Of a stretch of DNA of 64,000 nt, positions 44,857 through 54,412 are shown piece after piece. Both the position numbers and the translations under genes were made by a program. The stretch is taken from NCBI RefSeq assembly GCF_003259185.1, contig NZ_QGMP01000001.1, forward strand, positions 1,302,001 to 1,366,000, written 5' to 3'. This stretch comes from Isoalcanivorax indicus. Its GTDB lineage: Bacteria; Pseudomonadota; Gammaproteobacteria; Pseudomonadales; Alcanivoracaceae. The notes under the pieces are model-generated. The model saw only the letters and a list, made by a program, of their open reading frames with translations, was not told the origin of the DNA and ran no database searches. Every line of letters starts with the position of its first letter. Within the stretch, counting starts at the first letter, position 1.

Positions 44857-45441
44857 ATGGCCGATGCACTGATTCCGCTGCTGGAGGAGGTGCGTGGCTG
44901 CCGCCACTGCGAGGCGGTCTTGCCGCTGGGTCCGCGTCCTGTGGTGCGGGCCAGCAGCACGGCGCGGCTGCTGGTGATCGGTCAGGCCCCGGGCACGCGG
45001 GTGCACGCCTCCGGTATCCCCTGGGATGATCCCTCCGGCGTGCGTCTGCGGGCGTGGCTGGGGATGACGCCGGAGACCTTCTACGACGTTAGTCGCATCG
45101 CCATCATGCCCATGGGCTTCTGTTACCCGGGGCGAGGGCGGGGCGGTGACCTGCCGCCACGGCCCGAATGCGCACCCCTGTGGCACCCCTCGCTGCTGGC
45201 GGGTATGCCGGATATCCGGCTGATACTGCTGATTGGGAGGTATGCCCAACAGCGCTATCTGCCTGCCTGGCGCGGCAGTTTGTCGGACACGGTGGCGCGC
45301 TTTGCCGAGGTCCCGGCACCGTACTTCCCGTTGCCACACCCGAGCCCCCGCAATACCCGCTGGTTGCGCCAGCGGCCCTGGTTCGAGGCCGAGGTGGTGC
45401 CAGCTTTGCGGGCACGTGTGGCGGCCTTGATGGGCGAATAA
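44857..45441 (+). CDS. Uracil-DNA glycosylase superfamily protein
   Basis: 194 residues. Motif A (VIGQAPGTRVHASGIPWDDPSG) and motif B (LPHPSPRN) fit the UDG superfamily; the Gln-Ala-Pro-Gly motif resembles the family 4/5 and the uracil-DNA glycosylase-like group without iron-sulfur Cys ligands (CRHC near the N-terminus provides only two). The catalytic side chain is not certain, so repair activity should be treated as inferred. It follows tesB closely and precedes the gap promoter. Confidence 0.85.
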   Translation: MADALIPLLEEVRGCRHCEAVLPLGPRPVVRASSTARLLVIGQAPGTRVHASGIPWDDPSGVRLRAWLGMTPETFYDVSRIAIMPMGFCYPGRGRGGDLPPRPECAPLWHPSLLAGMPDIRLILLIGRYAQQRYLPAWRGSLSDTVARFAEVPAPYFPLPHPSPRNTRWLRQRPWFEAEVVPALRARVAALMGE

Positions 45442-45455
45442 CCCTCCACTCCCGG

Positions 45456-45484
45456 TGGATAAGCGGGCACCAAAGCGCTAGAAT
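45456..45484 (+). promoter_or_regulatory. Probable gap promoter
   Basis: -35 TGGATA (45456-45461, 4 of 6) and -10 TAGAAT (45479-45484, 5 of 6) with 17-bp spacing, placed 39 bp before the GTG start of gap. No terminator is visible between the glycosylase gene and this promoter. Confidence 0.6.
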
Positions 45485-45523
45485 GCGCGCCCCGAAACTC
45501 CTGCCATGTGAGGGCCCGATCTC

Positions 45524-46963
45524 GTGAATAAACTGGAAGACCACTTCGGACGCTGGAAGAACCGGGAAGAAATCGCCGAGTCGATGATTCCGATGATTGG
45601 CAAGTTGTACCGTGAGCAGAATGTCACCACCACGGTATACAGCCGCTCCATTGTCAACAAGTCCGTTATCCAGATTCTCAAGGCGCATCGCTTTGTGAAG
45701 CAGATCGAGGACGCTGAGCTGTCGGTCGTGGATACCTTCCCGATCCTGCAGGAGGTCAGCAAGCTGGACCTCGGGCCCTGCCGCATCGATATCGGCAAGC
45801 TGGCAGTCAACTGGAAGCAGGACAACCAGGGCAAGTCCCTGGAAGCGTACGTGCGCGCGGAACTGGCCGAGGCCACCGACAACAAGGTGGTGCACCCGGA
45901 GCCGACCGACGTGGTGCTGTACGGTTTCGGCCGTATCGGCCGGATCCTGGCGCGCCTGCTGATCGAGAAGGCCGGCAGTGGCGACGGCCTGCGCCTGAAG
46001 GCCATTGTGGTGCGTGAATCCGGCAAGGGCGACCTGCAGAAGCGGGCCAGCCTGCTGCGCCGTGACTCCGTGCACGGTCCCTTCTCCGGCACCATCGCGG
46101 TGGACGAAGAAGATAGCGCCATCATTGCCAATGGCAACTACGTCAAGGTGATCTACTCCAACGATCCGAAGGAAGTGGATTACACCCGGTACGGCATCAA
46201 CAATGCCGTGGTCATCGACAACACCGGCAAGTGGCGCGACCGTGAAGGTCTGAGCCAGCACCTGGGCTGCCCGGGTGTGAAGCGCGTGATTCTGACGGCG
46301 CCGGGCAAGGGTGACCTGAAGAACATCGTGCACGGGGTCAATAATCACCTGATCGGCGACGATGACACCATTATCTCTGCCGCCAGCTGCACCACCAACG
46401 CCATCGTGCCGCCGCTGAAGGCCCTGAACGACAAGTTCGGCATCGCCGTGGGCCATGTGGAGACGGTGCACTCCTACACCAACGATCAGAACCTGCTGGA
46501 CAACTTCCACAAGGGGCCGCGCCGTGGTCGCGCTGCGCCGCTGAACATGGTCATCACCGAGACCGGTGCGGCCACCGCAGCGGCCAAGGCGCTGCCTGAG
46601 CTGGCCGGCAAGCTGACGGGCAACTCGATCCGCGTGCCTACCCCGAATGTGTCGCTGGCGATCCTGAACCTGACGCTGGAGAAGGAAACCAGCCTGGCAG
46701 AGCTCAACGAGTACCTGCGCTGGGTGTCTCTGCACTCGCCGCTGCAGCGTCAGATCGACTTCATCAGTTCCCCGGATGCCGTGTCCACGGACTTCGTGGG
46801 CGCGCGACATGCATCAGTGATTGATGCCGAGGCGACCATCGTCAACGGCAATCACTGTGTGCTCTATGTCTGGTACGACAACGAGTTCGGTTACAGCTGT
46901 CAGGTGGTCCGTATCCTGCAGCAGATTTCCGGGGTCGAGTTCCCGTCGTACCCGAAGGATTGA
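45524..46963 (+). CDS. gap: Glyceraldehyde-3-phosphate dehydrogenase, long form
   Basis: 479 residues, longer than the ~330-residue E. coli enzyme because of an N-terminal helical extension of about 120 residues; the same long form sits beside mfd and nqr in Pseudomonas. The NAD-binding domain begins VVLYGFGRIGRIL, and the catalytic block is SAASCTTNAIVPPL. The C-terminal region YDNEFGYSCQVVRI is standard. Converts G3P to 1,3-bisphosphoglycerate or the reverse in gluconeogenesis. Starts at GTG (45524) with GAGGG upstream. A terminator follows. Confidence 0.95.
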   Translation: MNKLEDHFGRWKNREEIAESMIPMIGKLYREQNVTTTVYSRSIVNKSVIQILKAHRFVKQIEDAELSVVDTFPILQEVSKLDLGPCRIDIGKLAVNWKQDNQGKSLEAYVRAELAEATDNKVVHPEPTDVVLYGFGRIGRILARLLIEKAGSGDGLRLKAIVVRESGKGDLQKRASLLRRDSVHGPFSGTIAVDEEDSAIIANGNYVKVIYSNDPKEVDYTRYGINNAVVIDNTGKWRDREGLSQHLGCPGVKRVILTAPGKGDLKNIVHGVNNHLIGDDDTIISAASCTTNAIVPPLKALNDKFGIAVGHVETVHSYTNDQNLLDNFHKGPRRGRAAPLNMVITETGAATAAAKALPELAGKLTGNSIRVPTPNVSLAILNLTLEKETSLAELNEYLRWVSLHSPLQRQIDFISSPDAVSTDFVGARHASVIDAEATIVNGNHCVLYVWYDNEFGYSCQVVRILQQISGVEFPSYPKD

Positions 46964-46974
46964 ACCAACTGAAT

Positions 46975-46999
46975 AAAGGCCTGCTTCCGCAGGCCTTTT
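46975..46999 (+). terminator. Intrinsic terminator after gap
   Basis: A 10-bp perfect stem (46975-46984 with 46989-46998), loop TTCC and a short T4 tail, 12 bases after the gap stop. It separates gap from the nqr operon. Confidence 0.85.
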
Positions 47000-47053
47000 G
47001 GTGTCAACGTGAAGGCCGCTTGCGGCTGGCTGGCGCTGACGCGGCCTGATCCT

Positions 47054-47059
47054 TATAAT
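47054..47059 (+). promoter_or_regulatory. Probable nqr operon -10 box
   Basis: A perfect TATAAT about 100 bp before nqrA in a 200-bp gap that starts with the gap terminator. The -35 region is weak (around 47030-47036), so an activator or another sigma contact may be needed. It should drive nqrA-nqrM. Confidence 0.55.
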
Positions 47060-47161
47060 GGCGCGCGCCAGTGATCTGCCCGGCAAATATCGCGCAAGTG
47101 CCGGTTTTCAAAAGCGTTTGCTGCACCTATCTCCAGAGTTTCAGAACGTGGGCGAGAGGCT

Positions 47162-48505
47162 ATGATCAAAATCAAACGGGGGCTTGACCTGCCGATTACG
47201 GGTGCACCGCGCCAGGTGATCGAGGAAGGGCCGCGCGTACGCACCGTCGCCGTGCTCGGGGGCGATTACATGGGCATGAAGCCCACCATGGAAGTCAAGG
47301 AAGGTGACCGGGTCGGGCTGGGCCAGGTGATCTTCACCGACAAGAAGACTGACGGCGTCAAGTACACGGCGCCCGCCGCCGGTACGGTCGTGGCCATCAA
47401 CCGGGGCCACAAGCGGGTCCTGCAATCCGTGGTAATCGAGGTTGAGGGCGATGCCGCCGAGACCTTCCCGGCCCATAACCAGGGCGCGCTGTCCAGCCTG
47501 AGCCGTGAGGCAGTGCAGGAACAGCTGATCGAGTCCGGACAGTGGACCACGCTGCGCACCCGCCCGTTCGGCAAGGTGCCGGCACCGGGCACGGCCCCCA
47601 GCGCCATCTTCGTGCCGGTGCTGGATACCAATCCTCTCGCCGCTGAGCCGGCTGTCATCATCAATGAACAGCTGGACGCCTTCCGCAACGGCCTGACCGT
47701 GCTGTCGCGCCTCACCGACGGCCCGGTCTGGGTCTGCCGCGGGCCGAAGACCGAGTTGCCGTCGTTCGCCGGTGGCCAGATCCGTGAAGAAAGCTTTGCC
47801 GGGCCGCACCCGGCCGGCAATGTCGGCACGCACATCCACTTCCTGCACCCGGTGGGCATGAAGAAGACCGCCTGGAGCGTGGGGTATCAGGACGTGATTG
47901 CCATCGGCAAGCTGTTCACCACTGGCCGTTTGTATACGGATCGTGTGGTGGCGCTGGCGGGTCCGCAGGTCGAGAACCCGCGTCTGCTGCGCACCCGCGT
48001 CGGCGCCAGCCTGGACGATCTGACTGACGGCCAGCTCAAGCGTGGCGAGAACCGTGTCATTTCCGGGTCCGTGTTCAATGGCCACAATGCCCGTGGGCCG
48101 CTGGCCTATCTCGGGCGCGTGGCCAATCAGGTCAGCGTGCTGCTGGAAGGTCGTGAACGCGAGCTGTTCGGTTATATTTCACCCGGCCTCAACAAGCACT
48201 CTGTTATGAACATCTACTTGTCCAGGCTGATTCCGGGCAAGCGCTTCGATTTCACCACCACGACCAACGGCAGCGAGCGTGCCATGGTGCCGATCGGCAA
48301 CTATGAGACGGTCATGCCGCTGGACATCCTGCCCACTCAGCTGCTGCGTGCCCTGATTGTCGGTGATACCGACGCGGCTCAGGAACTCGGCGCGCTGGAA
48401 CTGGTGGAAGAGGACCTGGCGCTGTGCACCTACGTGTGTGTCGGCAAGTACGAATACGGTCCGATTCTTCGTGACAACCTCACTCGCATCGAGCTGGAGG
48501 GCTGA
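47162..48505 (+). CDS. nqrA: Na+-translocating NADH:quinone reductase subunit A
   Basis: 447 residues, the peripheral cytosolic subunit of the six-subunit Na+-pumping complex; contributes to the quinone-site region. Starts [16 protein letters not shown], the standard NqrA opening, and keeps [15 protein letters not shown] (biotinyl-lipoyl-like fold). Preceded by GAGAGG. First gene of nqrABCDEF-apbE-nqrM; 2 bp separate it from nqrB. Confidence 0.97.
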   Translation: MIKIKRGLDLPITGAPRQVIEEGPRVRTVAVLGGDYMGMKPTMEVKEGDRVGLGQVIFTDKKTDGVKYTAPAAGTVVAINRGHKRVLQSVVIEVEGDAAETFPAHNQGALSSLSREAVQEQLIESGQWTTLRTRPFGKVPAPGTAPSAIFVPVLDTNPLAAEPAVIINEQLDAFRNGLTVLSRLTDGPVWVCRGPKTELPSFAGGQIREESFAGPHPAGNVGTHIHFLHPVGMKKTAWSVGYQDVIAIGKLFTTGRLYTDRVVALAGPQVENPRLLRTRVGASLDDLTDGQLKRGENRVISGSVFNGHNARGPLAYLGRVANQVSVLLEGRERELFGYISPGLNKHSVMNIYLSRLIPGKRFDFTTTTNGSERAMVPIGNYETVMPLDILPTQLLRALIVGDTDAAQELGALELVEEDLALCTYVCVGKYEYGPILRDNLTRIELEG

Positions 48506-48507
48506 CC

Positions 48508-49755
48508 ATGGGCTTGAGAGCAACCATAGATAGCAAGATTGCACCCCACTTCCATGAGGGGGGCAAACTGCAGAAGTATTACGTCTTCTACGAAATGTTC
48601 GACACCATGCTGTACAGCCCCTCCAGCACCACGCGGGCGGCATCGCATGTGCGTGACGGCATCGATCTGAAGCGGGTCATGATGACCGTGTTCTTCGCGA
48701 CCTTCCCGGCGATCCTGTTTGGTATCTACAACACCGGCTATCAGGCCAACCTGCAGATCTCCGAGTTCGGCTACAGCGCTATCGAAGGCTGGCGTACCGC
48801 GCTGGTGATGGGGCTGACCGGCTTCGATCACACCAGTTTCCTGGCCAACTTCCTGCATGGTCTGGTGTACTACATACCGATCGTGATCACGGTCTACCTG
48901 ACCGGCTTCCTGTGGGAAGGCCTGTTTGCCTGGAAACGGGGCCACGAAGTGAACGAAGGCTTCTTCGTGACCGGTATCCTGTTCACCCTGATCCTGCCGC
49001 CGGCCATTCCGCTGTGGCAGGTATTCCTGGGCGTCTCTTTCGGTATCGTGATCGGCAAGGAAGTCTTTGGCGGTACCGGCAAGAACTTCCTCAACCCGGC
49101 GCTGGTCGGCCGGGCGTTCCTGTTCTTTGCCTACCCGGCGCAGATGTCCGGTGATGCGGTCTGGACCGCTGTGGACAACTTCAGTGGTGCGACGCCGCTG
49201 TCGCTGGCGGCGTCTGGCGACCTGAACTTCGCCGCGGGCCTGACGGAAAATGCTGCCGTCGGTCACGTCGTCGACATTACCTGGATGCAGACCTTCCTCG
49301 GTGGCATCCAGGGCTCGATCGGTGAGACATCCACCCTGGCCATCATGCTGGGCGCCGCAGTGCTGCTGTTCACCCGCATCGCCTCCTGGCGCATCATGGC
49401 CGGTGTGCTCGTCGGCACCGTGGCGCTCGCCAGCCTGTTCAATGTCATCGGCAGCGATACCAACCCGATGTTCGCCATGCCCTGGTACTGGCACCTGACT
49501 ATCGGTTCCGTGGCCTTCGGTCTGGTGTTCATGGCGACGGACCCTGTGTCGGCGGCCATGACCAATACCGGCAAGTGGGTCTTCGGGATACTCATCGGTC
49601 TGATGGTGGTGATGATCCGGGTGGTCAACCCGGCGTTCCCCGAGGGTGTGATGCTGGCGATCCTGTTCGGTAACCTGTGTGCGCCCCTGATCGATTACTT
49701 TGTGGTTCAGGCGAATATCAAACGTCGCCAGCGACGCACGGCAGAGGTGGTGTAA
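48508..49755 (+). CDS. nqrB: Na+-translocating NADH:quinone reductase subunit B
   Basis: 415 residues, a multi-pass inner-membrane subunit with about ten helices. Carries the covalent-FMN site SGAT at Thr229 (V. cholerae Thr236 by memory) and binds riboflavin plus ubiquinone in characterised complexes. KEVFGGTGKNFLNPALVGRAF is a family block. The stop overlaps nqrC by one base (TAATG). The FMN is attached by the ApbE flavin transferase encoded downstream. Confidence 0.97.
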   Translation: MGLRATIDSKIAPHFHEGGKLQKYYVFYEMFDTMLYSPSSTTRAASHVRDGIDLKRVMMTVFFATFPAILFGIYNTGYQANLQISEFGYSAIEGWRTALVMGLTGFDHTSFLANFLHGLVYYIPIVITVYLTGFLWEGLFAWKRGHEVNEGFFVTGILFTLILPPAIPLWQVFLGVSFGIVIGKEVFGGTGKNFLNPALVGRAFLFFAYPAQMSGDAVWTAVDNFSGATPLSLAASGDLNFAAGLTENAAVGHVVDITWMQTFLGGIQGSIGETSTLAIMLGAAVLLFTRIASWRIMAGVLVGTVALASLFNVIGSDTNPMFAMPWYWHLTIGSVAFGLVFMATDPVSAAMTNTGKWVFGILIGLMVVMIRVVNPAFPEGVMLAILFGNLCAPLIDYFVVQANIKRRQRRTAEVV

Positions 49756-50537
49756 TGGCTTTTAACAAAGACAGTGTTGGCGGGACCCTCCTCGTTGCCT
49801 TCATGGTGTGTCTGGTGTGTGCTGTGGTGGTGTCCACTGCAGCGGTCACCCTGCGCCCGACCCAGGAAGCCAACCGGATCCTCGACCGCCAGGTCAATAT
49901 TCTTCGCGCTGCGGGCCGTTATGAGCCGGGTGTGAATGTGCAGGAAGAGTTCGACAAGATCGCCCGCCGCTTCGTGGATATCGAAACCGGCGAGTATGTC
50001 GATATGCCGGATGATTACGATCAGCGCCGTGCAGCCCGTGACGATCAGATGGGGCGCCGGTTGTCCGGTGACCAGGACATTGCGTCCATCCGTCGTCAGG
50101 CCAGAGTGGCCGAAGTCTACATCGTGCGTAATGAGGCCGGTGAGGCTGAACGCCTGATCCTGCCGATGCATGGCTATGGTCTCTGGTCCACGATGTACGG
50201 TTTCCTGTCGCTCGAAACGGACATCAACACCATCGCGGGTATCGTGTTCTACGAGCATGGCGAAACCCCGGGTCTTGGTGGCGAAATCGAGAATCCGCGC
50301 TGGCGTTCGCTGTGGGAAGGCAAAAAGCTGTTCGACGAGGATGGCGATGTGGCTTTCCAGGTGATCAAGGGCAGTGTCGACAGTGGCACACCTGATGCCG
50401 AGCACAAGGTTGATGGTCTTTCCGGTGCTACCCTGACCGCCAATGGTGTCACCAACATGGTGCGGTTCTGGGTCGGCGCGAACGGTTTCGGCCCTTATCT
50501 TGAGCGTCTGAAAAACGACAGCTCGCTGCTGAATTAA
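49755..50537 (+). CDS. nqrC: Na+-translocating NADH:quinone reductase subunit C
   Basis: 260 residues with one N-terminal transmembrane helix (residues ~12-36) and a periplasmic FMN domain. Covalent FMN attaches to Thr226 in [11 protein letters not shown] (V. cholerae Thr225). The ATG at 49755 ([11 protein letters not shown]) overlaps the nqrB stop; an upstream in-frame extension is spurious. Accepts electrons from NqrF/iron centre and passes them to NqrB. Confidence 0.97.
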   Translation: MAFNKDSVGGTLLVAFMVCLVCAVVVSTAAVTLRPTQEANRILDRQVNILRAAGRYEPGVNVQEEFDKIARRFVDIETGEYVDMPDDYDQRRAARDDQMGRRLSGDQDIASIRRQARVAEVYIVRNEAGEAERLILPMHGYGLWSTMYGFLSLETDINTIAGIVFYEHGETPGLGGEIENPRWRSLWEGKKLFDEDGDVAFQVIKGSVDSGTPDAEHKVDGLSGATLTANGVTNMVRFWVGANGFGPYLERLKNDSSLLN

Positions 50538-50547
50538 GGAGACAGTC

Positions 50548-51213
50548 ATGGCCGAGAAAAAGAAGGACATCCTGTTCCAGCCCATTTTCGACAACAACCC
50601 GATTGCGTTGCAGATTCTGGGCATCTGTTCTGCGTTGGCGGTCACCACTCAGCTGAGCACCACGCTCACCATGTGTGTGGCGCTGACCTTCGTGCTGGTG
50701 TTTTCCAACCTGTTCGTGAGTGTGATCCGCACCACTATCCCGTCGAGCATCCGGATCATCGTGCAGATGACCATCATTGCCTCGCTGGTGATCGTGGTGG
50801 ATCAGTTCCTGCGCGCCTACGCCTATGACATCAGTCGGCAGCTGTCGGTGTTCGTTGGTCTGATTATCACCAACTGTATCGTCATGGGCCGCGCCGAAGC
50901 GTTCGCCATGAAGAACCCCCCGGGCGTGTCTTTCCTGGACGGCCTGGGCAATGCGTTCGGCTACTCCGTGGTGCTGATTGCGGTGGGCTTCGCGCGTGAG
51001 TTGTTCGGCTCCGGCTCCCTGTTCGGCTTCGAGGTCATGCCGCTGGTCACCGAGGGCGGCTGGTACTACAGCAACGGTCTGATGCTGTTGCCGCCGAGTG
51101 CGTTCTTCCTGATCGGTCTGTTCATCTGGGCCCTGCGGGCCTGGAAACCGGAACAGGTCGAAGAAGAGCAGTTCAAGATGGCACCGAACTCGCGTACCAG
51201 CGACGTTTACTGA
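50548..51213 (+). CDS. nqrD: Na+-translocating NADH:quinone reductase subunit D
   Basis: 221 residues, six transmembrane helices. Together with NqrE it forms the membrane site of an Fe (or 2Fe-2S) centre ligated by Cys in half-helices; [13 protein letters not shown] supplies one conserved Cys region. Homologous to RnfE. Ribosome-binding site AAGGAGA precedes the ATG. 11 bp before nqrE. Confidence 0.97.
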   Translation: MAEKKKDILFQPIFDNNPIALQILGICSALAVTTQLSTTLTMCVALTFVLVFSNLFVSVIRTTIPSSIRIIVQMTIIASLVIVVDQFLRAYAYDISRQLSVFVGLIITNCIVMGRAEAFAMKNPPGVSFLDGLGNAFGYSVVLIAVGFARELFGSGSLFGFEVMPLVTEGGWYYSNGLMLLPPSAFFLIGLFIWALRAWKPEQVEEEQFKMAPNSRTSDVY

Positions 51214-51224
51214 GGGGATGAGAC

Positions 51225-51845
51225 GTGTTTGAACATTATCTGAGCCTGTTTATCCGCGCCATCTTCGTTGAAAACATGGCGTTGGCGTTTTTCCTGGGCA
51301 TGTGTACCTTCCTGGCCGTGTCCAAGAAAGTACAGACCGCACTTGGCCTGGGTATTGCGGTGATCGTGGTCCTGGCTATCACGGTGCCGGTGAACAATCT
51401 GATCCTGAGCTACCTGCTGACCGAAAACGCGCTGGAGTGGACCGGGATCGAAGCACTGAGCAGTCTGGATCTGCGTTTCCTTGGTCTGCTCAGCTACATT
51501 GGCGTGATTGCCGCGCTGGTGCAGATCCTCGAAATGACGCTGGATAAATATGTGCCTGCGCTCTACAACGCGCTGGGGATCTTTCTCCCTCTGATCACGG
51601 TGAACTGTGCCATTCTGGGCGCCAGTCTGTTCATGGTCGAACGGGACTACACCTTCAATGAAAGTGTCGTCTTCGGTTTCGGTGCAGGCGTGGGCTGGGC
51701 CCTGGCGATCGTGCTGCTGGCCGCGATCCGCGAAAAGCTGAAGTACAGTGATGTACCGGATGGCCTCAAGGGTCTGGGCATTACCTTTATTGTGGTGGGC
51801 CTGATGTCGCTTGGCTTCATGTCCTTCTCCGGCGTACAGCTGTAA
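51225..51845 (+). CDS. nqrE: Na+-translocating NADH:quinone reductase subunit E
   Basis: 206 residues, six transmembrane helices, an inverted-topology partner of NqrD and homologue of RnfA. Opens [26 protein letters not shown] (Cys region 1) and has [15 protein letters not shown] (Cys region 2), which supply the metal ligands. Starts at GTG after GAGGGGATGAGAC. Confidence 0.97.
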   Translation: MFEHYLSLFIRAIFVENMALAFFLGMCTFLAVSKKVQTALGLGIAVIVVLAITVPVNNLILSYLLTENALEWTGIEALSSLDLRFLGLLSYIGVIAALVQILEMTLDKYVPALYNALGIFLPLITVNCAILGASLFMVERDYTFNESVVFGFGAGVGWALAIVLLAAIREKLKYSDVPDGLKGLGITFIVVGLMSLGFMSFSGVQL

Positions 51846-51865
51846 CCGCGGGGTAGAGGAGAGCG

Positions 51866-53098
51866 ATGATGAATCTGGAAATCGTGTTCGGCGTGGTGAT
51901 GTTCACCACGGTCGTACTGCTGCTGGTGATGGTGATTCTGGGGGCCCGTTCGCGCCTGGTCAGCACCGGTGATGTGCGCATCAATATCAACGACGATGAG
52001 TCGATCAGTATCAATGCCCCGGCGGGCAGCAAGCTGCTCAATACCCTGGCCGACAAGGGGATTTTCCTGTCCTCGGCGTGTGGCGGCGGCGGCACCTGCG
52101 CGCAGTGCAAGTGCAAGGTGCTTGATGGCGGCGGTGATATCCTGCCGACCGAGGAAGGCCATTTCACCAAGAAGGAAATCCGTGAGGGTTATCGTCTGTC
52201 CTGCCAGGTAACGGTGAAGCAGGACATGAAGGTGGAAGTGCCGGAAGAGTTCTTCGGCGTCAAGAAGTGGGAATGCGAAGTCATTTCCAACAACAACGTG
52301 GCCACCTTTATCAAGGAGCTGGTGCTCAAGCTGCCGGAAGGCGAGGAAGTTGACTTCCGCGCTGGTGGTTATGTGCAGCTGGAATGCCCGCCCTACGACA
52401 TCAAGTTCTCGGATTTCGATATCCCGGAGAAATTCCGTGGTGACTGGGAGCGTTTCAAGTTCTTTGACCTGCGGGCCAGGAACAACGAAGACGTGGTGCG
52501 TGCCTATTCCATGGCGAACTACCCGGACGAGCGGGGCATGCTCAAGTTCAATATCCGTATCGCCACGCCGCCCCCGGGCGCGAAGGATATTCCGCCGGGT
52601 ATCATGTCGACCTTTGTCTTCAATCTGAAGCCAGGCGACAAGATCACCGTGTTCGGGCCCTTCGGTGAGTTCTTTGCCAAGGAAACCGACGCCGAGATGG
52701 TCTTTGTGGGTGGCGGTGCTGGCATGGCACCGATGCGTTCGCACATCTTCGATCAGCTCAAGCGCCTCAACTCGAAGCGCAAGATCAGCTTCTGGTACGG
52801 CGCACGCTCCATGCGTGAAGCCTTCTACGTGGATGAGTACGACAAGCTGGCCGAGGAAAACGACAACTTCAAGTGGCATCTGGCGTTGTCCGACCCGCAA
52901 CCGGAAGACAACTGGACCGGCCTGACCGGCTTCATTCACCAGGTGTTGTTTGATGAGTACCTCAAGGATCACCCGGCGCCGGAAGACTGCGAGTTCTACA
53001 TGTGCGGTCCGCCGATGATGAACGCTGCCGTGATCAAGATGCTCGAAGATCTGGGTGTCGAGAAAGAAAACATCCTGCTGGATGATTTCGGTGGCTGA
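51866..53098 (+). CDS. nqrF: Na+-translocating NADH:quinone reductase subunit F
   Basis: 410 residues, the NADH-oxidising subunit. One N-terminal transmembrane helix, then a 2Fe-2S ferredoxin domain with Cys72, Cys78, Cys81 and a fourth Cys in RLSCQV. An FAD domain (RAYSMANYP) and NADH domain ([14 protein letters not shown]; ends [15 protein letters not shown]) follow. Two ATGs (51866 and 51869) are possible starts. Electron entry point of the pump. Confidence 0.97.
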   Translation: MMNLEIVFGVVMFTTVVLLLVMVILGARSRLVSTGDVRININDDESISINAPAGSKLLNTLADKGIFLSSACGGGGTCAQCKCKVLDGGGDILPTEEGHFTKKEIREGYRLSCQVTVKQDMKVEVPEEFFGVKKWECEVISNNNVATFIKELVLKLPEGEEVDFRAGGYVQLECPPYDIKFSDFDIPEKFRGDWERFKFFDLRARNNEDVVRAYSMANYPDERGMLKFNIRIATPPPGAKDIPPGIMSTFVFNLKPGDKITVFGPFGEFFAKETDAEMVFVGGGAGMAPMRSHIFDQLKRLNSKRKISFWYGARSMREAFYVDEYDKLAEENDNFKWHLALSDPQPEDNWTGLTGFIHQVLFDEYLKDHPAPEDCEFYMCGPPMMNAAVIKMLEDLGVEKENILLDDFGG

Positions 53099-53102
53099 TG
53101 GC

Positions 53103-54143
53103 ATGCCGATGATGCATCGTTCCATCGCAACGCAGGGCCTTCGGGCCCTGCTGTTGTTTGCTCTCCTGCTGATACTGCAGGGCTGCGACCGGGCGGAACG
53201 CATTGAGCGGATTGGCGGCCCGACCATGGGCACGGTCTGGCAGGTGCAGATGGCCGGTCTGCCGGCCGGTTCATCGGTCGAACAGATTCAGGACGATCTG
53301 GAGGCGCTGCTGGCGCTGGTCAACCGGCAGATGAGCACCTATATCGAGGACTCCGATCTGTCGCGTTTCAATCAGGCAGAGGCGGATACCTGGCAGCGGA
53401 TTCCGCCGGATTTCGCGCGGGTACTGGCTTCGGCCCTGCGCATGGCCGACATCAGTGACGGCGCCTTCGACCCGACCGTTGGACCGCTGGTGAACCTGTG
53501 GGGCTTTGGCCCGGACGGTCGCCGTCGTGAGCCGCCTGCGGCCGACGTCCTGGCAGAAACCCGCGCCCGGGTCGGCTGGCAGCAGCTGGAAACCCGCGAT
53601 GACGGGCGGGAAATCCGGCAGCCGGGTGGGCTCTATCTGGACTTGTCCGCCATTGCCAAGGGCTATGCCGTTGACCGGCTGGGCGAGTATCTGGACGCTC
53701 GCGGCGTGCAGGCCTGGCTGGTGGATATCGGTGGCGACATGCGCGCCCGGGGCGTCAAGCCCGACGGCAGCGCATGGCGGGTAGGGGTGGAGCGGCCGAG
53801 CAGTGGCGCGCGCCAGATCCACAGTGTGGTCGAACCTGGCGACATGGCGATGGCGACCTCCGGCGACTATCGCAACTACTTCCGCGACGGCGGGCGCCAG
53901 TTCTCGCACACCATCGACCCGCGTACCGCCGAGCCGGTGGACCACCAACTGGCCTCGGTCACCGTGATCCACCCGTCCTGCATGGAGGCGGACGGCTACG
54001 CCACGCTGATTACCGTGCTGGGGCATGAGGAGGGGCTGGCCTTTGCCCGTGAGCGTGACCTCGCCGTATTGCTGATCTCCCGGGACGGGGATGGCTTCCG
54101 TGAAGACATGACTGAAGCCTTCAGCGCCTATCTGGTACAATGA
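53103..54143 (+). CDS. apbE: FAD:protein FMN transferase
   Basis: About 346 residues, exported and lipid-anchored: hydrophobic N-terminus ending in lipobox LQGC. Uses FAD to attach FMN to Thr in SGAT motifs of NqrB and NqrC, encoded in the same operon. Conserved GGPTMGTVWQV, DLSAIAKGYAVDRL, VDIGGDMRARG and HTIDPRTAEPV. The ATG at 53103 lies 4 bp after the nqrF stop; 53112 is an alternative. Confidence 0.95.
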   Translation: MPMMHRSIATQGLRALLLFALLLILQGCDRAERIERIGGPTMGTVWQVQMAGLPAGSSVEQIQDDLEALLALVNRQMSTYIEDSDLSRFNQAEADTWQRIPPDFARVLASALRMADISDGAFDPTVGPLVNLWGFGPDGRRREPPAADVLAETRARVGWQQLETRDDGREIRQPGGLYLDLSAIAKGYAVDRLGEYLDARGVQAWLVDIGGDMRARGVKPDGSAWRVGVERPSSGARQIHSVVEPGDMAMATSGDYRNYFRDGGRQFSHTIDPRTAEPVDHQLASVTVIHPSCMEADGYATLITVLGHEEGLAFARERDLAVLLISRDGDGFREDMTEAFSAYLVQ

Positions 54144-54170
54144 CACCGTAGCGACCGGGAGCCGTTTGAC

Positions 54171-54401
54171 ATGATGACCTTTATTGCCGCCCTCGTGATT
54201 GTGGGCATCCTGTTTGCCGGTATGGCCATTGGCGTGATCGTGGCGAACAAGCCGGTCAAGGGCTCATGCGGTGGCCTCAGCGCTGTGGGCCTGGACGGCA
54301 GCTGCGATATCTGTGGCCGTAACCCCTCGGAATGCGAGACCCCGGAGGGCCGCGAGGCCGCCCAGCGTGCCCGCGACCTGTCACGTAACGCCCTTGACTG
54401 A
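54171..54401 (+). CDS. nqrM: Na+-NQR maturation protein NqrM
   Basis: 76 residues (DUF539). One transmembrane helix (residues ~4-25) followed by a Cys motif (GSCGGL, GSCDICGRNPSEC) with four Cys. NqrM is required to insert the iron centre between NqrD and NqrE. Follows apbE by 27 bp, the standard position. Confidence 0.93.
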   Translation: MMTFIAALVIVGILFAGMAIGVIVANKPVKGSCGGLSAVGLDGSCDICGRNPSECETPEGREAAQRARDLSRNALD

Positions 54402-54412
54402 CTGCAGCGACC

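Noticed and set aside
40702-45441. The 40.7-45.4 kb block as a classical secondary-metabolite cluster
   Set aside because: No NRPS, PKS, precursor peptide, transporter or regulator is present; an ATP-grasp plus thioesterase alone does not support it.
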